DNA of 64,000 nt, from positions 62,001 through 126,000 of the forward strand of contig NZ_CP085159.1 in NCBI RefSeq assembly GCF_022788695.1. Direction: 5' to 3'. Made by a program: the position numbers and the translations under genes. Shown one piece after another: positions 33,560 through 42,251 of the stretch. The notes under the pieces are model-generated. The model did not search any database. It was not told the origin of the DNA and saw only the letters and a list, made by a program, of their open reading frames with translations. The number at the start of each line of letters is the position of its first letter. Position 1 is the first letter of the stretch. This DNA is from Pseudosulfitobacter sp. DSM 107133. Its GTDB lineage: Bacteria > Pseudomonadota > Alphaproteobacteria > Rhodobacterales > Rhodobacteraceae.

Positions 33560-36031
33560 TCAGTTGCGCAGTGGCAGCAGACTTGTCGTTCCCACCGACC
33601 CGGCATTCACGAGTTGTCGCTCAAGATACATAGGGACATACTCTCCACGCCGCCACAATCGACCAAGATCATCGTAAAAGCGGCTGAGAAAATGGCCCGA
33701 CTGTCCGGTTGATGCTATGTATACCGAACTGTTTGGATCAGAAAGGTCATAGACCCCACGGAAAGTCGATCCAAAATCAGCCTGGAACGGGTCCTCGGAT
33801 GCACCCGCAGAAAATCCAAGGAAAAGAGTAGTGTCGCCGCCTGAGAACGGAAGTCGAATGTTTGACATGAAACTGAAACCTCGAGACCAACTCAGGATAG
33901 GATGATCAAGTGCGGTTTGATGGGCATCTCCCCACCTCAAAGTACTCAAATCGCCACGCCCAAATGTTTCTTCGAGCCATAACAGTGAATCGTCGAGCGC
34001 GAGGCTAGCGATCTGATCACAGGTCTCGATTTCTTCCGATTGAACTACGTCGCACCAGATTGAGGCACCATCGACATCGCGGAACACGCGCTCGAGAAAA
34101 AGTGTCTGAATGACAGGCAATCCCTCAGCCATTTTGCTCAACTCGTCGTTTATCAACCGTTGCTGGAGGGCGCGCATCCAAGCGGTATAGATCAGGGGTT
34201 CCGCCATGTGCTCGTTCATGTCGCCGTTCCAATCTGCTAGCATTTGCAGAGCATCGGCACGCCGCCGGGCAAGAGTTCCCGAGGGCGCGGGAGGCTCAGA
34301 AAACCACAAGTTCTTGGCGATGAGTGGCAATAGGCCCCTTGCGGCCGGACTGATAGTGTCTTGCTGATACTCAATGAAACCGTCCCGGGTGTGGACGTCG
34401 CGCGCCTCGAGGAGCCTCTCGAGGCGGCTTAACCTAAAATCCTTTGCGTCGGCCCTAACAATGTTGGGCGAGAGTACTTGTTGGCCAATGTTGCTATCAT
34501 TTTGCGTTTGCATTCCTGAATCGTCCGCATTGCTTGGCTTCGCAACGCCTCGCGCGCGCCATTGGCTCTCCCATAACCATCCAGGAGCAGGCATGAACCC
34601 GCCAAAAACATTTCGAGGATCTCGAATTGGCCGTTCGCCTACAAACTGATTTGCGAGATTTTCCTCGTCTGCAATGATCATCGTCATAGCGGGCGCGATG
34701 AAGGATCGCATTGCCAAGAACCCTTGATCTGTACTCTTTGCAGTCATCAAACCCATGAGCGCACTTATGGAAGTGTCATTTGTGGACAGGCCGGTCCATG
34801 CCAGAGAGGCAATGTGCCCTTCTGGAATGACCGATGATAGACCGAACAAGTCAGATTGAATGATCGGACCGTTTTCGCTTCGCTCCAAGCGAATAGTCAC
34901 GGGCGCTTCGCCCCGAATGCGTATGACGGAGGGGCGCGAAACGATTGGCCGGGGTCCCGCCGGTGTCAGTACCTCACGAGAGCCTGTGTCGAGTAGCTTC
35001 TCAATAAAAAGATCCTGGTCGTCAATGTTCGATGTGGTTCCAGACCATGCCAGACTGCTGTTGCGACCTGACAGTATGACCGGCAACCCAGGTATTGTCG
35101 CACCGATGACGCCACCGACTTGAAGCTCCAACCCAGCGAGGTACCAGAGCGAAGGTATGGCCAACTGAGTGTCGAAAATACCGGCAACTACCGCGTTGCC
35201 TGAAACGGTTCGGTTGCGGGTGGCAGCCCAGGCAAGCATCGACGAATTGAGATTGGGACTTCTAAGAGGCGACAATCTGCTCAGTTCAGCGGGTTCAAAT
35301 CGAATGGCGCCGAGACGAGCATTCGGAAACTGGTCAAAGTACCTTGGTATGTTGCGATCATCATTGGCAAATGACGCCGGGAGAAGATCAGAAACGCGTG
35401 CGGGGGGAATGAGCATAGAGAGGCGAGCCCTCAAAACCTCTTCTTGGAATTGACCCGAGCTCTGTAACGCAAAAAGCTTGAGAATTGCGATGCTGTCCTC
35501 TGGTCTCCATGGCGCGATGGAGCTTTCAAACAGAAAGAATTCTGGTGCACCTCGCCCCAACGCACCTTTGTTGATTTCCTCAATCCACGCATTCACCCCT
35601 TCCGCATAGGCGTTGAGAGCTTCACGCGTTTTGTCGTCCTGGGCGGAAAGCGAAGAACGAGCGGCCTCGGCCAGATCAAGTCTGCGCATGAAATCGTCAT
35701 AGGCCAAAGTGCTTCGTCCGAAGAGTTCAGACAAGCGTCCTTGGGCAATTCTTCTCAGAAGGGTCATTTGCCACAGCCTGTCTTGCGCGTGAGCGACTCC
35801 AAGCCCAAAAAAGACATCGGGGTCGTTCGTTCCAAAAATGTGTGGAACTGCGTAAGCGTCTCTCACGATATCGACCGGTGCCGATAGACCCTCAACATTG
35901 AAACTTGCCGTGTAGTCTGGAATTGATCGAGTCATCAGCCAAATCGCCAACGCGGTCGCAACTATTGTTATGATTGCTGCGGCGATGAACCCTCTAAGCA
36001 AAAGTCGGAATAGACGTCTCATCCGTACCAT
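33560..36031 (-). CDS. Penicillin-acylase-family N-terminal nucleophile hydrolase
   Basis: The 823-residue protein has an N-terminal membrane or signal helix (GFIAAAIITIVATALAIWL) and then the alpha subunit region with VAHAQDRLWQM and the spacer. The self-cleavage site with nucleophile Ser is LNSSMLAWAATRNRT, a variant of the usual SNNW. The beta region follows with LAWSGTTSN, the family form. These enzymes cleave amide side chains, for example penicillins or acyl-homoserine lactones. The true substrate is unknown. Base composition looks more AT-rich than in the copper genes. It is convergent with the copper ATPase. Confidence 0.85.
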   Translation of the reverse strand: MVRMRRLFRLLLRGFIAAAIITIVATALAIWLMTRSIPDYTASFNVEGLSAPVDIVRDAYAVPHIFGTNDPDVFFGLGVAHAQDRLWQMTLLRRIAQGRLSELFGRSTLAYDDFMRRLDLAEAARSSLSAQDDKTREALNAYAEGVNAWIEEINKGALGRGAPEFFLFESSIAPWRPEDSIAILKLFALQSSGQFQEEVLRARLSMLIPPARVSDLLPASFANDDRNIPRYFDQFPNARLGAIRFEPAELSRLSPLRSPNLNSSMLAWAATRNRTVSGNAVVAGIFDTQLAIPSLWYLAGLELQVGGVIGATIPGLPVILSGRNSSLAWSGTTSNIDDQDLFIEKLLDTGSREVLTPAGPRPIVSRPSVIRIRGEAPVTIRLERSENGPIIQSDLFGLSSVIPEGHIASLAWTGLSTNDTSISALMGLMTAKSTDQGFLAMRSFIAPAMTMIIADEENLANQFVGERPIRDPRNVFGGFMPAPGWLWESQWRARGVAKPSNADDSGMQTQNDSNIGQQVLSPNIVRADAKDFRLSRLERLLEARDVHTRDGFIEYQQDTISPAARGLLPLIAKNLWFSEPPAPSGTLARRRADALQMLADWNGDMNEHMAEPLIYTAWMRALQQRLINDELSKMAEGLPVIQTLFLERVFRDVDGASIWCDVVQSEEIETCDQIASLALDDSLLWLEETFGRGDLSTLRWGDAHQTALDHPILSWSRGFSFMSNIRLPFSGGDTTLFLGFSAGASEDPFQADFGSTFRGVYDLSDPNSSVYIASTGQSGHFLSRFYDDLGRLWRRGEYVPMYLERQLVNAGSVGTTSLLPLRN

Positions 36032-36173
36032 GCCCGCTGACGGTAGCTTCGCAGAACATTCGTCCTTTCAGTAAAGCGCGTACCGAAAAAGGTCGACTTC
36101 CAGTTCTTTTTATACGCGAGGTCACAGCTCCGTCTTGAAGATCGGGCGTCGGCTGGCGAGTTCAATATGGCGA

Positions 36174-36311
36174 TTACTTCCGGTTTCGGTCTTTCCATCG
36201 CTTGCAGATCCAAAAGACACAAAACAGAGCCAAAATCACAGCGAATACAAAAGCCGCCCATGTGATGCCAATAGTGAATATGGTTGTCGTCCCGTCGCTG
36301 TCACCTTGCAT
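36174..36311 (-). CDS. 45-residue single-span membrane protein
   Basis: The frame begins ATG with GGAGG nine bases upstream and ends TAA. The peptide reads MQGDSDGTTTIFTIGITW and continues through a hydrophobic helix to WICKRWKDRNRK. An uncharged helix of about 24 residues with a strongly basic tail predicts an N-out, C-in single-span protein. It lies between an L,D-transpeptidase and the acylase gene on the same strand. I recognise no family. Confidence 0.65.
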   Translation of the reverse strand: MQGDSDGTTTIFTIGITWAAFVFAVILALFCVFWICKRWKDRNRK

Positions 36312-36463
36312 CAACTTCTGCCTCCAAGAAAGAGGTAGAGCAACGTCGATCCACGGCAGTTTCTATCATGAACCCTTGGCTGTTTCGCAGTGCATAAGAT
36401 CTTTGCAATACACTTGAGATTGGCGGCCAAGTCGCCCGCTGCTATCACGGGGCAATCAGTGAA

Positions 36464-37042
36464 CTAAAAGAGTCTGACTTGGGTGCCGACTTCCGCCAGA
36501 TCGAACAACTCTGCGATATGCTCGTTGTACAGCCCAATGCACCCATTGGAAGACTGACGCCCGATCTTGCGTGTGTCGCCGGTCCCGTGGACACGGTAAT
36601 ATTGCCAGGAAAGATAGAGCGCGTGTGTGCCGAGAGGGTTGTCCGGGCCCGGTGGCCAGTAGTCAGGCCATTCAGGATTACGCTCCTTCATCGAAGGTGT
36701 CGGTCTCCAACTCGGACCTTCCACTTTTTGAACGACCCTTGTGTATCCCCGCCGGGTCAGCTCTTCTGATTGAGGTACGCTCGACGGGTAGAGCTTGTAA
36801 ATACTTTCGTCCTCAGACCAGAACTGAACGGCTCTTGAATTGATGTCGCAGAGGATCGCCCCATGCTCGAGATTATCAAAGTGGTCTTGCCATGGCTGAG
36901 CGCTGAAGGACGAGATATTCCTGCGTACCGCCGTTCCGGTCGGTTGCTCCACAGACTGGGCCTTTACCAAGGCCGGAAGTCCGATGACGGCGGCGGCTGT
37001 TGTTGACAGAAACTGCCTGCGGTTTTTAATTATTCTGCTCAC
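36464..37042 (-). CDS. L,D-transpeptidase (YkuD family), copy 3
   Basis: The 192-residue protein has a twin-arginine-type signal (NRRQFLSTTAAAVIGLPAL) and the catalytic block VHGTGDTRKIGRQSSNGCIGL, with active-site His and Cys. It is a close paralog of copy 1 at 13713. The start is a GTG preceded by GGAGGAAAGCT. The promoter about 22 bases upstream has the stretched MerR form with a CTCTAG dyad, so this cell-wall enzyme appears to be induced by a metal. Confidence 0.92.
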   Translation of the reverse strand: MSRIIKNRRQFLSTTAAAVIGLPALVKAQSVEQPTGTAVRRNISSFSAQPWQDHFDNLEHGAILCDINSRAVQFWSEDESIYKLYPSSVPQSEELTRRGYTRVVQKVEGPSWRPTPSMKERNPEWPDYWPPGPDNPLGTHALYLSWQYYRVHGTGDTRKIGRQSSNGCIGLYNEHIAELFDLAEVGTQVRLF

Positions 37043-37063
37043 AGCTTTCCTCCATTTTTTTGA

Positions 37064-37094
37064 GTCGTAAGACCTCTAGTAGCTAGAGGGTCAA
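37064..37094 (-). promoter_or_regulatory. MerR-type (divalent metal) promoter of L,D-transpeptidase copy 3
   Basis: Reading leftward, -35 TTGACC (37089-37094) and -10 TACGAC (37064-37069) are 19 bp apart. The spacer contains CTCTAG-CTA-CTAGAG, a near-perfect dyad that matches the sites at 42785 and 57889. It resembles operators of CadR, ZntR and PbrR rather than CueR. Confidence 0.82.
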
Positions 37095-37126
37095 GCGATC
37101 CGGGAATGACATTTTTGTGAAGCGAT

Positions 37127-37678
37127 TTAGAGAAAGCGACGGGTTGAAGCCCGATACTCTTCAAATTCAGAACCGTACAGGTCCTTTAGCCACGGCTCTT
37201 CTGCGAATGGCGCGGCAATCAAAACAAGGATGGCCGCTGTTCCTACAATGAGAGCCGAGGGTGAAGACGTAAGGATCATCCATCCACCGACGATTGCCAT
37301 ATCCGCCATGTATTGAGGGTTTCGAGAGTAGCGATACATGCCGGTAGTCTTCAACGTGCCTTTAGCTCCACCAGTTTGCGCTATCCCGAAATGAGCGACT
37401 TCAGTCCAGACGACAAAATTGCCAAACAGAATGAGAGGTATCCCAACCCCGAACCGGAGCCAGTTGGGAAACGCCAAAATGCCCCACCCCAAGACGCCAA
37501 GCACAATGAATACGCCAAACAACGAAAACGTTGGCACCCAGACCAGAATTGGAGTGATCGCCGTGTAACGTTGGGGCGGCCAGATACGGCGCTTTGGGGA
37601 AACAATTGACCAAAGGATCGAAGCCAGTGTTGCTGCAGCAATTCCTAGACCAGAAAGAACAAGCGTAGTTTCCATCAT
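37127..37678 (-). CDS. Isoprenylcysteine carboxyl methyltransferase-like membrane protein
   Basis: The 183-residue protein has about five hydrophobic segments and the family block GMYRYSRNPQYMADM, followed by EEPWLKDLYGSEFEEYR at the C-terminus, the SAM-binding half of the ICMT/PEMT group. Bacterial members methylate lipids or small molecules, and the substrate is usually unknown. The ATG overlaps the CDF stop (ATGA), so it is the third gene of the transglutaminase-CDF operon. Such proteins are often seen next to cation exporters. Confidence 0.82.
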   Translation of the reverse strand: MMETTLVLSGLGIAAATLASILWSIVSPKRRIWPPQRYTAITPILVWVPTFSLFGVFIVLGVLGWGILAFPNWLRFGVGIPLILFGNFVVWTEVAHFGIAQTGGAKGTLKTTGMYRYSRNPQYMADMAIVGGWMILTSSPSALIVGTAAILVLIAAPFAEEPWLKDLYGSEFEEYRASTRRFL

Positions 37679-38595
37679 GCTTTTGTCTGCTCGTGTCCAT
37701 AGAGTTGTGCGCTCTCATGAGCATTCTCCAAGTCTTCGAATTCGAGCGTGGAGTGCCGGATGCCGAACTCTTCGGCGAGACGCGCCTTTATGGCAGCTTT
37801 GATCCCTTCGCCGGATGAGCCATCGATGGTCACTATATGGCAATCCAGCGCCGTCTCGTTCTCTTGCATCTGCCAAAGATGAACGTGGTGGACGTCATGG
37901 ACCCCGTCGACGTCTCTGATTGCGGCAACAATTGCGTCATTGTCGAGGTCAGGTGGACTTCCCAGCATCAGGATGCGAACGGGGCCGCCGATTTCAGTTA
38001 GAGCGAGGTAAAGGATGTAGAGCGCGATGCCGATCGTGATCGCCGGATCGACCCACCACATATTATAGAGCAGGATGAGCGAGCCGCCGATGATCACCGC
38101 AACAGAGGCCAGTGCGTCTGACAGATTGTGCAGGAAAAGCGCCCGGATGTTCACGCTGCCCTTTTGCATCGAATACGTCAGCAGCGCTGTCAGCGTGTCG
38201 ACGACCAGCGCCACTGAGCCAAGGATCACCACAGTCCAACCGGCCACTTCGGTCGGTTCGATCATGCGCATCCCGCCCTCGTAAATGAGATAGATACCGA
38301 CGAGGATGAGGGTGGTGTAGTTGATCAAGGCAGCCACAACTTCAATCCGGCCATAGCCAAAAGTCATGCGCTTGTCGGCGGGTCTTCGGGATATCTTTCG
38401 GGCTGCGAACGCGATTACCAGAGACGCCATGTCTGAGAAGTTGTGCAGTGCATCCGCTATGAGAGCGAGGCTGCCAGAGAGGATGCCGCCCACAATCTGT
38501 ACAACCGTCAGAAGTGCGTTGGCCCAGATAGCGATGGAGACACGGCGGTCGCCTGACGCGGGATCAATATGCGCGTGGCCGTGATCATGAGGCAT
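37675..38595 (-). CDS. CzcD-type cation diffusion facilitator
   Basis: The 306-residue protein has a His-rich N-terminus (HDHGHAH), six membrane segments and the two zinc-site motifs HNFSD in TM2 and HNLSD in TM5, which mark Zn/Cd/Co exporters. The cytoplasmic C-terminal domain has VHHVHLWQM. It would export divalent metal against protons. It overlaps the transglutaminase gene by 11 bases and the methyltransferase gene by four. The operon promoter has a CadR-like dyad. Confidence 0.93.
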   Translation of the reverse strand: MPHDHGHAHIDPASGDRRVSIAIWANALLTVVQIVGGILSGSLALIADALHNFSDMASLVIAFAARKISRRPADKRMTFGYGRIEVVAALINYTTLILVGIYLIYEGGMRMIEPTEVAGWTVVILGSVALVVDTLTALLTYSMQKGSVNIRALFLHNLSDALASVAVIIGGSLILLYNMWWVDPAITIGIALYILYLALTEIGGPVRILMLGSPPDLDNDAIVAAIRDVDGVHDVHHVHLWQMQENETALDCHIVTIDGSSGEGIKAAIKARLAEEFGIRHSTLEFEDLENAHESAQLYGHEQTKA

Positions 38596-39355
38596 GACGC
38601 GATTCCTCGTGTCTATGATTAGGCAATGCCAAGCCAGGGATCTGCGGCACGCTACCTGATCTGATCCGGCGCACGCGGGCGTTCATCCAATGGCGTATGA
38701 TATGGCGATACAATATGCCCTTTACGAAGCTGAATGACTGCTGATGAGCGGCGTAGAAGTTGTCGGGCGCGTCGAAAGTACCAAAGTCCTGGGTAATACC
38801 GGTCTCTTGGATGTAGGTATCGCCCCCCGTCCACTCCACTGGCGGCGCCTGCAGGCAGTCGGTCCCTGCCCCGTAACCGCAGAGACTGTGTGAATCGGTA
38901 AATTTGGATTGCAGCGCTGATAGAAACTCCGCATCCAGAATGAATCCTTCGAGGTTTGCCCAACCCGTCTCCGTCTCCACCTCAACCCATGAGTGAATGA
39001 TCTCTTCTGGAGCAATCGGATACACGAGTTCGGGCACGACGCCCCGTTGAAGCTCTTTATGAATCGTGAAGCCGTGAAGGCGGCACCGCACACTTACCGC
39101 GCGCAACAGGGCCATGAGAAGCGTGCCCTTGGTGTTGCATTGACCAAAACCGTCAGCGAGCACCTCGGCGGCCGAGATGTCGTCAGCGCGGTTGTACCCA
39201 AAGGCAATTTCATTGCGGACGAAATCGTAGACAGCGCCGATCCGGTCATGTTGAGAAAGGGCTTTCCACCCTCGGTCCTCGATCAGTTGTGCAATCGACG
39301 GGTGGTCGAAGTTCAGGATTGGGGTTGTTGCCAACAGCCGATCATTCGCGCTCAT
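38585..39355 (-). CDS. Transglutaminase-like cysteine protease domain protein
   Basis: The 256-residue protein has no signal peptide. It has the transglutaminase-like triad: Cys in GFGQCNTKG, His in IHSWVEVE and Asp in EGFILDAEF. A Cys pair (LCGYGAGTDC) lies further on. Domains of this kind act as proteases, amidases or transglutaminases. Its pairing with a metal exporter is unusual. GAGGAG precedes the ATG and the promoter lies about 30 bases upstream. Confidence 0.82.
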   Translation of the reverse strand: MSANDRLLATTPILNFDHPSIAQLIEDRGWKALSQHDRIGAVYDFVRNEIAFGYNRADDISAAEVLADGFGQCNTKGTLLMALLRAVSVRCRLHGFTIHKELQRGVVPELVYPIAPEEIIHSWVEVETETGWANLEGFILDAEFLSALQSKFTDSHSLCGYGAGTDCLQAPPVEWTGGDTYIQETGITQDFGTFDAPDNFYAAHQQSFSFVKGILYRHIIRHWMNARVRRIRSGSVPQIPGLALPNHRHEESRHAS

Positions 39356-39384
39356 TTTATATCTCCTCGAATCGTCTACGTGAA

Positions 39385-39415
39385 GATGTAATTGCTACAG
39401 TCACTATAGGTTCAA
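39385..39415 (-). promoter_or_regulatory. CadR/ZntR-like promoter of the transglutaminase-CDF operon
   Basis: Reading leftward, -35 TTGAAC (39410-39415) and -10 TACATC (39385-39390) are 19 bp apart, with the dyad CTATAG-TGAC-TGTAG. The CTATAGTG half resembles CadR operators known from Pseudomonas. The CadR/ZntR-like regulator at 42252 is the obvious candidate. Confidence 0.82.
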
Positions 39416-39445
39416 GATCCAAATTTCATTTTAGTTTAGCACACG

Positions 39446-39463
39446 CTGTCACAAATCTGATGC
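39446..39463 (+). promoter_or_regulatory. Possible Pho box before the alkaline phosphatase gene
   Basis: The 18 bases read CTGTCAC-AAAT-CTGATGC, two seven-base near-repeats with a four-base AT-rich spacer, similar to the PhoB consensus CTGTCAT-N4-CTGTCAT. It lies about 50 bases before the gene. The second repeat is imperfect. Confidence 0.5.
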
Positions 39464-39515
39464 TTAAGACCCGCATCTTCGCTGCAAACTCATCCTTCTT
39501 TTCAGGAGCAAAACT

Positions 39516-40991
39516 ATGAAGACGTTAACAGCGGTATCCGCCCTTGCCATCGCGGTATCAGGCATGGCGACAGCACAAGACCTGCCGCAGGCAGAAAATG
39601 ATTGGTTCGTATCCGGCCAAGAGCGTCTGGCCGAAGAGTTGGCAAAACTGCCCAATACCAACAGAGCCGTCAACATCATTTTGATGATCTCTGACGGCAA
39701 CGGCGTTGGTACAAACTACGCATCGCGTCTGTTTGCAGGCCAGCAAGAGGGCGGCTTTGGTGATGAGTATGTTCAACCCCAGGAGGCCTTTCCAAACCTC
39801 GCTCTGGTCAAGACCTACAACGTTAATGCCCAGACGCCGGACAGCGCTGGAACAGGCACGGCCATGATGGCCGGGATCAAGACCAAGGCTGGCATCATCG
39901 GTGTGAATGAAAACGTGAACCGCGGCGACTGTTCGACGCTGCCGGGCAATACGGTTGCCTCCATGAACGAACTTATGAGTGAGATGGGAAAAGAAACCGG
40001 CATTGTCTCCACAGCGCGCATCACACATGCAACGCCGGCCTCGGCCTATGCAAAGACAGTGGACCGCAATTTCGAGGCGTCAGTGCCTGAAGGTTGCGAC
40101 ACCCAGACTGACATTGCGACGCAGCTGATCGAGGCCATGCGTTCCGGGATGATCGACGTCGCTATGGGCGGCGGCATGCGCAACTTTCATGGTGACGAAG
40201 GCGGGCGCCGCGAAGACGGGGTCAATCTGATGGACGTAGCCCAAAGCGAACTAGGCGCTCATTTGGCGACCGATCAGGCGTCTTTCGAAAACACCCCTTT
40301 GGATGGGACCCCGATCCTCGGGCTGTTTGAAAGCAGCCACATGATGTACGAAGCTGACCGCGAAGACGAACCCAGCCTGGCCGACATGACCGGTGCGGCC
40401 ATCCAGGCGCTTCAGGCAAAATCGGGGGACAATGGCTACTTTCTTCAGGTCGAAGCGGGTCGCGTGGACCATGCCAACCACGGCGGTAACCTTGCACGCG
40501 CGGTACGTGACCAAAAGGCGTTCTCCGACGCCGTCGCGATCGCTGATGAACTGACGGACGATGCCGACACCCTGATCATCGTGACGGCTGATCATGAACA
40601 TGCGCTGGCCTTCAATGGTTATTGCGGGCGTGGGTCGGACATCCTTGGCCTGTGCATGGGCATCGACGGCGAAGGCGTGGCGCATACCGGGGAGCCCGAA
40701 TTGGGAGCCGACAATAAGCCGTTCACCGTCGCAGGCTACCTGAACGGTGCGGGATCGGTTCTGACGGAACAAGCGGATGGTTCTTTCTTTGGTACGCGAC
40801 CGGTGCTCACCGAAGAGGCCGCGACAGACCTGGACTATTTGCAGCAGGCGGTGGTTCCCAAGTCCTCCGAAACCCATTCGGGTGAGGATGTCGCCGCCTA
40901 TGCCAAAGGCCCGTGGGCACACCTTGTCGATGGCACAATTGAACAGAACATGATTTTTCACATCATGAACTATGCCGCGACGGCCGAATAA
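39516..40991 (+). CDS. phoA: Alkaline phosphatase (PhoA family)
   Basis: The 491-residue protein has a signal peptide (MKTLTAVSALAIAVSGMATA) and the catalytic block TPDSAGTGTAMMAG with the nucleophilic Ser. The metal ligands are in place: ISDGNG at the start of the fold, EAGRVDHANHGG, TADHEHAL and AHTGEP. It hydrolyses phosphomonoesters in the periplasm using two Zn and one Mg. A strong terminator follows and a Pho-like box precedes it, so it is a separate single-gene unit. CAGGAGC precedes the ATG. Confidence 0.93.
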   Translation: MKTLTAVSALAIAVSGMATAQDLPQAENDWFVSGQERLAEELAKLPNTNRAVNIILMISDGNGVGTNYASRLFAGQQEGGFGDEYVQPQEAFPNLALVKTYNVNAQTPDSAGTGTAMMAGIKTKAGIIGVNENVNRGDCSTLPGNTVASMNELMSEMGKETGIVSTARITHATPASAYAKTVDRNFEASVPEGCDTQTDIATQLIEAMRSGMIDVAMGGGMRNFHGDEGGRREDGVNLMDVAQSELGAHLATDQASFENTPLDGTPILGLFESSHMMYEADREDEPSLADMTGAAIQALQAKSGDNGYFLQVEAGRVDHANHGGNLARAVRDQKAFSDAVAIADELTDDADTLIIVTADHEHALAFNGYCGRGSDILGLCMGIDGEGVAHTGEPELGADNKPFTVAGYLNGAGSVLTEQADGSFFGTRPVLTEEAATDLDYLQQAVVPKSSETHSGEDVAAYAKGPWAHLVDGTIEQNMIFHIMNYAATAE

Positions 40992-41011
40992 TCTGATTTG
41001 GTCTGATCACG

Positions 41012-41042
41012 ACATCCCCAAGAGTTCCGCTCTTGGGGATGT
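41012..41042 (+). terminator. Rho-independent terminator of the alkaline phosphatase gene
   Basis: A perfect 13-bp stem (ACATCCCCAAGAG, loop TTCCG, CTCTTGGGGATGT) is followed by TTTGCTTTTT. It begins 20 bases after the phosphatase stop. Confidence 0.92.
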
Positions 41043-41248
41043 TTTGCTTTTTCGGATGGAGACCAGGGAGATCCGTCCTGGGCTTAGTTTTTCTCGGAAA
41101 GTTGAAGAGATGAGTTGATGTAACTAGCTGTTTGATGGAGTAGTTTTGTGTTATCTCGCATCATACTTGGGCAAAATTTGGTTGCCACAGCGACTACACA
41201 CCAACTGCATTCTACAAACCATCTTGACTCGGGCAGGCCGAGGATATC

Positions 41249-41437
41249 AGGTGCTCGGACTTGGTCCCAAAGCCGATTTGCGGCGGCGGGGTAAATGGGA
41301 ACGCGGTAGGGACATCAAGTCCTGTCCTGATCCGAGACTGCCCACGCAACTGTGAGCGTTAGCTGCATTCCGAATACCACTGGAGAGATCCGGGAAGGTG
41401 AAATTGCAGCGATGAAGCGCGAGTCAGGAAACCTGCC
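41249..41437 (+). promoter_or_regulatory. Cobalamin (B12) riboswitch
   Basis: The region has the ordered landmarks of the class: GGTGC near the start, GGGAACGCGGT, then GACTGCCCACGCAACTGTG, a TTAGCTGC to GCAG pairing, CACTGG, GAAGG and the B12 box AGTCAGGAAACCTGCC at the end. Downstream are small hairpins (GCCTC-TATG-GAGGC) and then the ribosome binding site of the permease gene, which could form the switch. B12 would lower expression of that gene. Confidence 0.93.
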
Positions 41438-41498
41438 AAGTACACTGTAACGCCTCTATGGAGGCATCTTGCACGATGGGTGCAGAAGGAACGAAATT

Positions 41499-42179
41499 AT
41501 GCATATCGAACCTGGCGTCGTGGACGGCGCAAAAATTGTACTGGGGACTGCGACCGGTGTTGCTTCGGTTGGGATCGTCGCCAAGCTCGCTGTTGATCAC
41601 GTGAAGCAGAACGGCAACATCTTAGCTTTGGCCGGACGCTCCGCTGCGGCAAGCGCGATGGTGCTAGGATTCTTTGAATTTCTGCCGCATCCACCTGTTG
41701 GCGTGTCAGAAGTACATTTGATACTTGGAACCACACTTTTCCTGATCCTCGGCACAGTTCCAACAGCTATTGGTCTGATCTTTGGTCTTGTAGCGCAAAG
41801 CTTCCTGTTTTCACCTTCCGACATTCCGCAATTGGGAATGAACCTGACCACGCTTATTCTGCCAGTTTTGGCAATGACCGCATTGGCACGAAGGATTATC
41901 CCGGCCGACACGCCGTACACCGAGGTTTCCTACACTCAAGCAGCAAAGCTATCTGCGGTGTTCCAAGGTGGCATTGTGGCGTGGGTGGCCTTCTGGGTTT
42001 TCTACGGACAGGGCTTTACCGCGGAGACCTTGGCAAACGCGGGAGCATTCGCGTCGGTCTACATCATCGTTGTTTTGCTTGAACCCATCATTGACCTTGG
42101 TGCTCTGGCTTTGGCAAAGACATTCCGGAGGTTCGAGAAAACAGGCCTTCCGCACGCCCGGCTCTATCAACCCGCCTAA
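41499..42179 (+). CDS. CbiM-like cobalt/ECF transporter permease
   Basis: The 226-residue membrane protein starts MHIEPGVVDGAKI, comparable to the MHIxEG start that binds Co or Ni in CbiM. It has about six hydrophobic segments, including HPPVGVSEVHLILGTTLF and TAIGLIFGLVAQSFLF. It belongs to the energy-coupling-factor permease group for cobalt. No CbiN, CbiQ or CbiO lies nearby, so it may share an energising module coded elsewhere. The riboswitch just upstream supports a role in cobalt supply for B12. AGAAGGA precedes the ATG. Confidence 0.8.
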   Translation: MHIEPGVVDGAKIVLGTATGVASVGIVAKLAVDHVKQNGNILALAGRSAAASAMVLGFFEFLPHPPVGVSEVHLILGTTLFLILGTVPTAIGLIFGLVAQSFLFSPSDIPQLGMNLTTLILPVLAMTALARRIIPADTPYTEVSYTQAAKLSAVFQGGIVAWVAFWVFYGQGFTAETLANAGAFASVYIIVVLLEPIIDLGALALAKTFRRFEKTGLPHARLYQPA

Positions 42180-42251
42180 GGTAAAAGCAGCCATGTACGA
42201 CCGACCATTGTCGTTTTACACACCGTTTTGGATTGCGAGCAATTGGCGCGA

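Noticed and set aside
41146..41355. 69-codon frame before the CbiM-like gene
   Set aside because: It runs through the cobalamin riboswitch, whose sequence constraints explain the bases better.
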